NCBI GenBank assembly: GCA_035518875.1
Contig: DATIXD010000044.1
Location: forward strand, 1 to 19,809
Reading direction: 5' to 3'
From: DATIXD01 sp035518875
GTDB lineage: Bacteria > Pseudomonadota > Gammaproteobacteria > Methylococcales > Methylococcaceae
DNA length: 19,809 nucleotides
This document shows positions 1-6,743 of this stretch, in pieces. The notes under the pieces were generated by a model. That model was not told the DNA's origin, did no database searches, and saw nothing but the letters and a program-made list of their open reading frames with translations. Position numbers and translations under genes: made by a program. The stretch's first letter is position 1. Each line of letters starts with the position of its first letter.

Positions 1-90
1 AACGATACGCCGGCCGCCGCCATGTAAGCATCTCCAATGGTCTTGATCTTCTCCAGGCCATGTCGATCAGCCAGTTCATCAAAAGCCGAG
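1..90 (-). pseudogene. Partial class III adenylate cyclase segment (paralogous copy, cut by window edge)
   Basis: These 90 bases match 14146-14235, inside the intact cyclase gene, with only three differences (positions 5, 27 and 30). The minus-strand reading covers the stretch from SAFDELADRH to GDAYMAAAGV, which includes the adenine-selecting Lys and the second metal-binding Asp of the cyclase domain. Two differences are silent and one changes Pro to Ser just after GV. The match stops abruptly at base 90, where the upstream side becomes an unrelated lipoprotein gene. The cyclase frame has no start codon on this side; it runs back to a stop near base 185. The downstream C-terminal part would lie beyond the left edge, so its state cannot be judged. 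It is probably a 5'-truncated cyclase relic. Confidence 0.75.
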
Positions 91-186
91 CTCGGCCTTC
101 GGCGGCGGAGGGTCGTGCGGCCGAAGATTGGCGCAACCGGCCAGTGCCACGACCAGATACATCGGAAAACCGATAGCTTTGATCAT
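79..186 (-). CDS. Truncated small lipoprotein (signal peptide fused to cyclase DNA)
   Basis: A 35-residue ORF starts MIKAIGFPMYLVVALAGCAN, a short type II signal peptide with a lipobox LAGC (Cys18). It is followed by a Pro-rich stretch and ends ELGF-stop. The start has AAGGAAG about nine bases upstream. The last codons and the TGA stop are supplied by the duplicated cyclase segment (bases 79-90), so the original lipoprotein was probably longer and was cut by recombination. It lies about 120 bases downstream of the octahaem cytochrome gene on the same strand. The mature peptide is too short to assign a function. The signal peptide is clear; whether the gene is expressed is unknown. Confidence 0.5.
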   Translation of the reverse strand: MIKAIGFPMYLVVALAGCANLRPHDPPPPKAELGF

Positions 187-306
187 TCAAAATCTTCCTT
201 TACCGGATCAAGAGCCCGCTTCTTCGAACCTATGCTGGGCAGCGGCGCCGCATCTTTCCAGCCGGCAGGCATCCGGCCCGGTGGGAGTGAAACGCTAGCT
301 CACGGT

Positions 307-2574
307 TCATCGGGGCCGCGCCTCCGCCGCCCATTGGGACCTCAGTTGGTTCAGGGCAGGGTCTCCCGGCGCGCGTTTCAGAGCCGCCACGACCACCGCC
401 CGCGCCTCGCGGGCATGACCGGTGCTGTCGAGAGCCACGGCGTAGACATAGGCGAAGCGCGCATCGTCCGGCGCCAGTTCCGCCGCGCGCTTGAGCGAGA
501 CCAAGGCCGCTACCATGTCCTTCCGCCGCACCTGCAACAGCCCCAGGCTGTGATGCAGGGCCGCCGATTTCGGCTGTCGGGCCAGTCCTTCCCGCAGCAG
601 GGTTTCGCCCTCGGCGTCACGGCTCATTTGCCGGTAGAGATCGGCGAGATTGGTGTAGGCGGGCACCCAACCGGGGCTGAGCGTCAGCGCCTCGCGGTAA
701 GCCGCCTCAGCTTCCGCAGATTCGCCGCGCGCTGCGTGGAAATTGCCCAGGTTCACCTGCGCACCCGGTTCGTCGGCATTCAATCGCTGGGAAGCGAGAT
801 AATCATCGGCCGCCTTGCGGAAATCCGCCCGTTCGCCGGACGGGACCTTTTCTGCGGGTATCCCGGCCAGCCCGCCCGCCACCAGTGCCCGCACTACCCG
901 TACCGGATCGCGCAGCAGAGTGTGGGCCAGCGACCAGCGCCGCTCGGGCGGCAGCGGGTCCAAGGCTTCGACCGCGGCGGCACGCACCCGCGGGTGCGTA
1001 TCGGCCAATGCCTCGGCCAGTGCCGGCAGTGAATCCGGGCTCAGCCAGCGACCCAATTCCGCCGCTGCCGTGGCTCGCGCGATGGCAGGCTGGCCTTTTT
1101 CGCGCAGCAGCGCCACCAGCCTCGCCTCGGCGTCGGCGGCTCCGGCGCGCGAGGCATGCAGGGTTTCGGCATAGCCCTGGTAACCCTTGGGATCATGGCC
1201 GTACCACTGTCGCAACTTGTCCGCCGCCCAGCGCGCCGGTTTCTTGGCATGGCAACCGGTACAGGCATTGGGCGTACCGAGCCGTGCCGACAGGTCCGGG
1301 CGCGGAATGCGGAAGCTGTGGTCGCGGCGGGGATCGACGACCATATAGTTCTTCACCGGCATGTGGCAGTCGACGCAATTGGCGCCGGCAGAGCCCGCGC
1401 GATGGAAGTGATGCCTCCCGGTATCGTACTTTTCCGCCCCATGGCATTGCAGGCAGACGCCGTTCCCCTGCACCCGCAGTTTGAGGCTATGCGGTTCGTG
1501 GCAATCGCTGCAGGTCACGCCGGCGTGGTACATCTTGCTTTGCAGGATCGAGCCGTATTCGTAGACCTCGCCGTCAATCTGGCCGTCGGCGTGGTATAGC
1601 GTCTCCTGCAACAGCGAGGGCAGATGGGTGTCCATGAGCGGCTGCCCGTACCGGTAGTCGGCGAACAGTTGGGCGCGCCGGGAATGGCAGCGGGCACAGG
1701 TCTGGATTTCCTTTTCGGTGTCGCGCGGTGGGCTTCGATGCGCGTTGTCCGATTGCGGGTCGATGGACCAGTGAATCCCCTTGCGTTCGTCCAGAAGGAC
1801 AGCCAAACCCTTGGTTTTCGGATCGATGCGCTCGAAGCCAGGGTTGCGCTCGGCGAAGGCCACATGCTGCGAACCGGGGCCGTGGCAGGCTTCACAAGCC
1901 ACATCGATCTCGGACCAGGTGGTGTGATAGCTCCGACTAGCCGGATCGTAGTTCTTTTGCAGATTGGTCGAATGGCACTCGGCACACATGTAGTTCCAGT
2001 TCTGCGAAAGTTTGGTCCAGTGCAGCTCGTCGGTGTGATCGATTTTCTCGTTCGGATAAAGATGAAACCAGCGCTGGCCGCCCTGTTCCTTGGGGTGGCT
2101 GTCCCAGGCAATGGAAAGCGCCTGGAGCCGGCCGCCAGGAAGCTCCACCAAGTATTGCTGCAGCGGCGTGAAACCGAAGGTGTACTTGACCTCGAAATCG
2201 GCGAGCTTTCCGTCCGCACCGTCGGTGCGCACTAGGAAGCGTCCGTCTCGGCGGAAGAACCGCGACACCACGCCGTTCTTTCGGAACTCGGCATCGCTGA
2301 AATTCCCCAGCACTGTCCGTTCATTCGCCTCCTGCATGGCGAGGTCGTGGTGCGAACCTTGCCATAGCCGGTCCTGCTCCGCATGGCAGCCAATACAGGC
2401 CGCCCGGCCGACGAATTGCGGCTCGGGCAAGGGAGATGGGACCGTTTCGACCACAGGTTCTGCCGGCCGGTCTTTGCGCTCCTCCGGCGCGAGATGGTGC
2501 CACAACATGCCGGTGACGAGTGCCATGATTGCGGCGGCAAGCAACATCCCGGATCGGATGTGCAGATTTTTCAT
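307..2574 (-). CDS. Octahaem cytochrome c with C-terminal HEAT-like and TPR regions
   Basis: The 755-residue protein has an N-terminal signal or anchor helix (about 8-28). It has eight CXXCH haem c sites, starting at Cys60, 197, 227, 293, 355, 374, 400 and 438. The last 300 residues contain no haem motif: a HEAT-like helical repeat region (about 480-575, with HPRVRAAAVEAL) is followed by about four TPR units (about 600-740, for example NLGNFHAARGESAEAEAAYR). The haem part resembles the cytochrome c554/NrfA-like multihaem families, and TPR-tailed versions are known in Proteobacteria. It should be exported by Sec, receive haem in the periplasm and transfer electrons there or at the cell surface, with the TPR tail as a docking site. 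Substrate unknown. The ATG is overlapped by the stop of a possible leader ORF. The carbonic anhydrase gene lies upstream on the same strand. Confidence 0.9.
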   Translation of the reverse strand: MKNLHIRSGMLLAAAIMALVTGMLWHHLAPEERKDRPAEPVVETVPSPLPEPQFVGRAACIGCHAEQDRLWQGSHHDLAMQEANERTVLGNFSDAEFRKNGVVSRFFRRDGRFLVRTDGADGKLADFEVKYTFGFTPLQQYLVELPGGRLQALSIAWDSHPKEQGGQRWFHLYPNEKIDHTDELHWTKLSQNWNYMCAECHSTNLQKNYDPASRSYHTTWSEIDVACEACHGPGSQHVAFAERNPGFERIDPKTKGLAVLLDERKGIHWSIDPQSDNAHRSPPRDTEKEIQTCARCHSRRAQLFADYRYGQPLMDTHLPSLLQETLYHADGQIDGEVYEYGSILQSKMYHAGVTCSDCHEPHSLKLRVQGNGVCLQCHGAEKYDTGRHHFHRAGSAGANCVDCHMPVKNYMVVDPRRDHSFRIPRPDLSARLGTPNACTGCHAKKPARWAADKLRQWYGHDPKGYQGYAETLHASRAGAADAEARLVALLREKGQPAIARATAAAELGRWLSPDSLPALAEALADTHPRVRAAAVEALDPLPPERRWSLAHTLLRDPVRVVRALVAGGLAGIPAEKVPSGERADFRKAADDYLASQRLNADEPGAQVNLGNFHAARGESAEAEAAYREALTLSPGWVPAYTNLADLYRQMSRDAEGETLLREGLARQPKSAALHHSLGLLQVRRKDMVAALVSLKRAAELAPDDARFAYVYAVALDSTGHAREARAVVVAALKRAPGDPALNQLRSQWAAEARPR

Positions 2575-2654
2575 TTTGTCTTTTCCATCCGCAAAAGGTC
2601 CGAAATGCGGATGCCCACCAGAACCTCATCAATTTCCATGATCTCGTTCGTCAC
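2571..2654 (-). CDS. Possible 27-residue leader ORF coupled to the octahaem cytochrome
   Basis: A GTG start at 2654 has AGGG seven bases upstream. The ORF reads VTNEIMEIDEV and ends RMEKTK, with its TGA overlapping the cytochrome ATG in an ATGA arrangement (2571-2574). This overlap is typical of translational coupling. No family is recognised. The same frame is open back to the stop of the carbonic anhydrase gene, so the longer open stretch could also be a remnant of the 3' end of some gene. Nothing resembling a haem motif or signal peptide is present. The ORF is supported only by its start signal and by the overlap, so it is tentative. Confidence 0.35.
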   Translation of the reverse strand: MTNEIMEIDEVLVGIRISDLLRMEKTK

Positions 2655-2711
2655 CGTTTTACCCTGTGCTGCAATAATAGGTCGGTTGCGGGTCGGGCCA
2701 TCCCTTAATGT

Positions 2712-3428
2712 TCAATCAAGGAATCGCACTTTTCCGGTGTTGAGCTCATAAACGGCCCCTACCAGGGTCACGCGCTTTTCCTGTAGCGCCCGTTTTGCCC
2801 CCGGCAGAGCATGTAGTTGCTGCATGGACCAGCGGACGTTGGCCTCCACGGCGGAATGCAGCAATGCTTTCCGCTCCAGTTTCAGGTCGAGCTTCGTGAG
2901 TCCGGGCTCGATCAATTGAATCAGCGATTCGATGTGTTCGAGTTCCCTGGTCTGACGGAGCATCTCTTCCACGGCGGCGGTGACGGCTCCGCAACCCTCG
3001 TGGCCCATCACGACCACCAGAGGGGTATGCAGATGGGCCACGCCGTATTGCAAAGTGCCGAGCACGTCTTCGGCGATGATGTTGCCGGCCAACCTGATGG
3101 TGAAGAGATCGCCGAACCCCGCATCGAAGACAAGTTCGGGCGGCACGCGCGCATCGCTGCAGCCGAGAACAGTAGCGAAAGGCTTTTGGCCCTCGACCAG
3201 CAGACTGCGCCAGGAAGCGCTTTCGTGCGCATGTCTTGGCGTTTCCTCCATGAAGCGCCGGTTGCCGTTCTTCAGGCGGACCAAGGCCTCGTCAGCATTG
3301 CGGGGATAAGGTTCCGTGTCGATGGCACCGGAGCGCGGGGCTTCGGCCGCCAAGACCGTGCCCATACCCAGCCCCAAGCAACCGGAGCCGATCAGCCATT
3401 GTCTTCGTGTCATGCCAGAACTTGTCAT
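2712..3428 (-). CDS. Beta-class carbonic anhydrase with Tat signal peptide
   Basis: Beta-carbonic anhydrases interconvert CO2 and bicarbonate with a zinc ion. From the chosen start (238 residues), the zinc ligands are Cys90, His143 and Cys146, in GCSDARVPPE and GHEGCGAV. The catalytic Asp92-Arg94 dyad is intact, as is the RLAGNI motif. The N-terminus carries a twin-arginine signal (TRRQWLIGS, Arg8-Arg9), a hydrophobic stretch and a likely cleavage after LAAEA, so the enzyme should be folded in the cytoplasm and exported to the periplasm. The ATG at 3428 has GGAG nine bases upstream. A TTG at 3443 would overlap that GGAG, so it was not used. The gene lies upstream of the octahaem cytochrome with 137 bases between them, possibly one transcript. 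Confidence 0.93.
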   Translation of the reverse strand: MTSSGMTRRQWLIGSGCLGLGMGTVLAAEAPRSGAIDTEPYPRNADEALVRLKNGNRRFMEETPRHAHESASWRSLLVEGQKPFATVLGCSDARVPPELVFDAGFGDLFTIRLAGNIIAEDVLGTLQYGVAHLHTPLVVVMGHEGCGAVTAAVEEMLRQTRELEHIESLIQLIEPGLTKLDLKLERKALLHSAVEANVRWSMQQLHALPGAKRALQEKRVTLVGAVYELNTGKVRFLD

Positions 3429-3619
3429 GTTGATTCGCTCCAAAAATTACAGTTCAGTTTTTCAAGGTTCGTCATGCGTAATGCGCGTACCCGCACTGAC
3501 TGCCCGGCCGGCGGCATTCTCACGCGTAAGGTGAAACGGCAAATCAAGATAGGATCAAGCCGGACCTGGCGAAGTTCAAGGCATCAACCGATGAACGCCT
3601 CCTTCCGGCGATCTGCGGG

Positions 3620-5422
3620 TCAGCAATCGGCGGCTTCAGCCCCGATGGTTCGCATTTCTCCCGGCAAACTCTCGATGTGCAAGGTCTGCGTTGGAAAGGC
3701 AAACCGCACTTCCATGGCTTGGGCCAAACGCAGGATGTCCAGGAGAATCCTCTGCCGCTCCACGAGCTCGGACATTCTATCGGGCACCTTCAAAAAGAAG
3801 TTCATCAGGATATCCAGGCTGTGAGGCCCGAGATCATTGAGCACAACCTGGATGATATCCTTACGGGTATTCGGGTGGGTTTGAATGATGTGCCGGATGC
3901 CTTCGACAAAATCCTCGATTTTCCTCGTAGGCGTGTCGTAAGTCAGGTTGAGGACCGTTTTCACCTGTCGGTACGCACGCAATTCCATATTATCGACCGT
4001 GCTGCTCACCAATTGGCTGCTGGGGATGGTTACGAGGGAATCGTAGAAAGTGCGGATGCGGGTGCTGCGAAAACCAATATCCTCGACGGTCCCCTCCAAT
4101 TCCTTCACTTTGATCCAGTGACCAATAGCGAAGGGCTTTTCGACCATGATGATGATGGAGCCGAGCAGGTTGGCCAGGGTTTGCTGCGCGGCCAAGGCGA
4201 CGGCAAGACCGCCGACGCCGAGCCCGGCCAACACCGAGTAGGCAGGCAACCCGACTCGATCAGCCCCCGCGACAAGGATCGCGATCGCCAGCACGATGGT
4301 CAGAAGCCGCAGTACAAGCCGGATGAGTTGGCTGTCGATGCTGCTGACACGCAGCCTTTCGTGGGCGATCATACTCTCCGCGATCGCGCCGCCGGCCACC
4401 CAGATCGTCCACGTGAGGGCAAGAAAAAACAGGGTCCACAGGGACAGCGTAACCACTTGGTAGACGGCACCCGAAATCCGCAGAACGTCGGCAAGAATCA
4501 ACGCAACGGCCGGTGTCACCATGACCAGGCTGAATGGCCGGAGCAAATCCGCCCATCGTCCGGCGGACGTTGCCCGCCCGGCCCAGTGACGGCTGAGACG
4601 GTAGCAGAACAGAATGACGGCAAAGCCGGCAACGAAAACTGCCACGATACCGAACCAGCGCCACAGCGGCTGATCGATAAACGTCGCTTGAGTCCACTGG
4701 GGCACATTGAGCACCCAGCGGGGCGGCACCACTTTGTCCAATGCGAGCGCCACCCCGGTGGGCACATACTGGGACCACCCGTACCAGCCGGCGGATGCGC
4801 CGGGCCTGTAGGGAAGGTCCTGCACCTTGAGGTAGAAGTCGGGGAGACGACTCACCGTTTCCGGGGTAAACAGGTACTCACCCGCCCGCGGCCCTTTCTC
4901 GACCCGCGCGATCCGGATTTCGGAACCCGGGAGGGTCCAGCGCTTGAATTCTGCCGCGGCCATCGCCTGCGCGTCGGGAACGGATTCGATGGGCGGGAGA
5001 TCGATGCGGTCCAGGATTTCCTTCAGTTGTATGGCCAGTCGCCGTGAGGATTCGCGAGCAGTGGCGGGCGGCAACTCGCTCAAGTCCAGTGTCCGTTGGG
5101 CCGATTCCAGGTAGTGGAGCGTGCTCTGAACGGCGGCCACGTCCTCAGGCGACAGGTACAGCTTCGAGGAAGCCAGGTACGACTGCATGCGCCCATATGC
5201 CGTCGCATAGCCCTCGTTCATGAATTCCAGGAAGCCTTGGAGGGTCGTCCTCGGGCTGGAGGTATCGATGGGTTTGAGCGGATTCGCCTCACCGGCGCCG
5301 GCGGGACTGCCCATGAGCTGGAACACCCACAAAAGCACCGCAGCGATACAGGACTTCCGGACGAAAAATGATCGGCTTGTTTTCGTCATCATGTGGCTCA
5401 CTTTACCACTCTGGTCGATCAT
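3620..5422 (-). CDS. MscS-family mechanosensitive ion channel with large periplasmic N-terminal domain
   Basis: The 600-residue protein begins with a signal peptide (about 15-45), then a predicted periplasmic domain of about 210 residues. Membrane helices follow near 255-275, 297-315, 322-342 and 366-386. The pore-lining Gly/Ala-rich helix is at about 393-425 (SVLAGLGVGGLAVALAAQQT), followed by the MscS beta domain with VEKPFAIGHWIKV and GTVEDIGFRSTRIRT. This matches the longer MscS relatives, which release solutes on hypo-osmotic shock. The ATG at 5422 has GAGAGG eight bases upstream. A GTG at 5431 or the ATG pair near 5392 are alternatives, the latter giving a more ordinary signal peptide length. 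No operon partner is obvious: 64 bases separate it from the ORF upstream, and 191 bases follow before the carbonic anhydrase start. Confidence 0.9.
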   Translation of the reverse strand: MIDQSGKVSHMMTKTSRSFFVRKSCIAAVLLWVFQLMGSPAGAGEANPLKPIDTSSPRTTLQGFLEFMNEGYATAYGRMQSYLASSKLYLSPEDVAAVQSTLHYLESAQRTLDLSELPPATARESSRRLAIQLKEILDRIDLPPIESVPDAQAMAAAEFKRWTLPGSEIRIARVEKGPRAGEYLFTPETVSRLPDFYLKVQDLPYRPGASAGWYGWSQYVPTGVALALDKVVPPRWVLNVPQWTQATFIDQPLWRWFGIVAVFVAGFAVILFCYRLSRHWAGRATSAGRWADLLRPFSLVMVTPAVALILADVLRISGAVYQVVTLSLWTLFFLALTWTIWVAGGAIAESMIAHERLRVSSIDSQLIRLVLRLLTIVLAIAILVAGADRVGLPAYSVLAGLGVGGLAVALAAQQTLANLLGSIIIMVEKPFAIGHWIKVKELEGTVEDIGFRSTRIRTFYDSLVTIPSSQLVSSTVDNMELRAYRQVKTVLNLTYDTPTRKIEDFVEGIRHIIQTHPNTRKDIIQVVLNDLGPHSLDILMNFFLKVPDRMSELVERQRILLDILRLAQAMEVRFAFPTQTLHIESLPGEMRTIGAEAADC

Positions 5423-5486
5423 GATCGGCACCTCTCGTTGACGACAAATCCTGCCGGGCTGAACAGCCTATGCGGGTGTCCTTCGA

Positions 5487-6035
5487 TTATCGCACCGGTA
5501 TGGTCAGTGTCGGACCTGTCGATTTGGCGGCACCGGATTGCAAGCGGAACAGCTGGGTCAGGAGCATGAAGGTGGACTTCGACTCCAGATCATTGTCCGC
5601 CAGATAGAACCAGTAGCCTCGGTAGGGAATGGCGACAAAAGCCATGTCCGGCTGGTCTTCGCTTTGGCGGATGTGAAAAAGCCTTCCCCCGGCTGTTCTA
5701 CCCCAGTCGAACTCCGATCCGTCCTTGTTCCGAGTGACGGTCGCCAGGCCCGCTTCCTTGTGGGATTTTGGCGTATCCACATGCTGGGACAGATAAAAGA
5801 AGATACTCATGAGCGGCCGCGTGCGAATCGAGATGGTGTCCGGGCGGAGTCGCAGAAAGTCGCTGTTGGCCTTGTAAACCTCAAGCTCCTGATCCAGTCC
5901 CAGCAATTGTTTGATTTCCCAAATCGCTTCACGGTACTCCGGGGACGACCTGATTTCCAGTTGGGGTTCTTTCGTGACTTGATCGATACGGGGGATGATA
6001 AGTTCTTCGTTAACCACCTCCTCGAAGAGCTGCAA
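5487..6035 (-). CDS. Uncharacterised soluble protein at the end of the pqi-type operon
   Basis: The 182-residue ORF is not assigned to a family. It has no signal peptide or membrane helix in the part seen. It contains a helical start (LFEEVVNEEL), a basic/hydrophobic core, and a conserved-looking aromatic stretch (AIPYRGYWFYLADNDLESKS). The only start near this position is a TTG at 6035 with no good ribosome site. The same frame stays open upstream without an ATG all the way to the TGA that ends the pqiC-like gene, and the preceding codons (GFYRFNRLL) also look coding. The true N-terminus may therefore be longer with a non-standard start, or the gene may have lost its 5' end. Its position suggests a role linked to the envelope transport operon, but this is inference. 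Confidence 0.6.
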   Translation of the reverse strand: MQLFEEVVNEELIIPRIDQVTKEPQLEIRSSPEYREAIWEIKQLLGLDQELEVYKANSDFLRLRPDTISIRTRPLMSIFFYLSQHVDTPKSHKEAGLATVTRNKDGSEFDWGRTAGGRLFHIRQSEDQPDMAFVAIPYRGYWFYLADNDLESKSTFMLLTQLFRLQSGAAKSTGPTLTIPVR

Positions 6036-6122
6036 CAGCCGATTGAACCGGTAAAACCCATGAACGAACCGGCAACGTCGACGGGATGAGCACCATAAGC
6101 ACTCACCCAGCAGGCGACTTGA

Positions 6123-6743
6123 TCAGCGTGGTGGCAGTCTGTCGCCGGTCTGGGCGATGATCGCGTCGGCGACATCGCGGCTGAACAGGGCCAAAGCCCG
6201 GTTCATGGCGGCAACCGTGGCGTTGTAACTGTCCCCCGATGGACGCTCCCGGTAGCGCGACTCCCGGGAAACCAGCTCCTTCCCGCCATCACCGCTGAGG
6301 ATGCTCCAGCGCGTGCTCAATACCGTTTCCCCGCCCTGGGTGTGGTCAAATCGGGTGACTTTCACCGCGACCTGAAAATCGATGGGGGTCGACCGTTTCC
6401 ACGGGTAAGTGGCTATCTTTTTACTCGGAAGCAGCACGGCCAGATTTTCCGCCAGCACCTGGGTTGCGTTGTCCTTGAGCGGTTCGGCCCAGTTATCAAA
6501 CTCCGCCAGATTCAACTCGTTCTGGCCGGAACGCGTGACGATCTGTGGCCTATCCAGGTAATCCGGAAGCTCCAAAGGTCCTACCCCTACCGCGACATCC
6601 TTGCCGGCGCCCGAGGGAATCGACGCGGCATCCGGGAGGGTGGACAGTACATAGAACCGTGTGGGCGGGCTGCTGCAGCCGGTGACCAGCAACAGGCAGG
6701 CGTTCATCAACACAAAGGCCATTCCAAACCGTGATCTTTTCAT
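6123..6743 (-). CDS. pqiC: PqiC-like outer-membrane lipoprotein of the MCE transport system
   Basis: The 206-residue protein has a type II signal peptide with lipobox VTGC (Cys23) followed by SSPPTRFYVLS, the usual start of the ABC-type transport auxiliary lipoprotein family (PqiC, formerly DUF330). Family features include VGVGPLELPDYLDRPQIVTR and the FDNWAEPL segment. In Escherichia coli, PqiC is an outer-membrane lipoprotein that docks with the PqiB needle to help move lipids across the periplasm. The ATG overlaps the stop of the upstream pqiB-like gene by four bases, showing tight coupling. The TGA stop is followed in the same frame by the uncharacterised ORF at 5487-6035. Confidence 0.9.
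   Translation of the reverse strand: MKRSRFGMAFVLMNACLLLVTGCSSPPTRFYVLSTLPDAASIPSGAGKDVAVGVGPLELPDYLDRPQIVTRSGQNELNLAEFDNWAEPLKDNATQVLAENLAVLLPSKKIATYPWKRSTPIDFQVAVKVTRFDHTQGGETVLSTRWSILSGDGGKELVSRESRYRERPSGDSYNATVAAMNRALALFSRDVADAIIAQTGDRLPPR

Noticed and set aside
1..90. Exact repeat caused by assembly of the same cyclase gene twice
   Set aside because: Three base differences, two of them silent, argue for a true second copy; an assembly joint at base 90 cannot be fully excluded without reads.
37..1032. Long plus-strand ORF of 331 codons
   Set aside because: It lies opposite the octahaem cytochrome, has no recognisable motif and an Arg/Pro-rich composition typical of antisense shadows in GC-rich DNA.
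2817..3824. Plus-strand ORF of 335 codons
   Set aside because: It is antisense to the carbonic anhydrase and extends into the end of the channel gene, with no family features.
3677..5047. Plus-strand ORF of 456 codons
   Set aside because: It is fully antisense to the MscS-type channel, which has clear family motifs; the ORF itself shows none.
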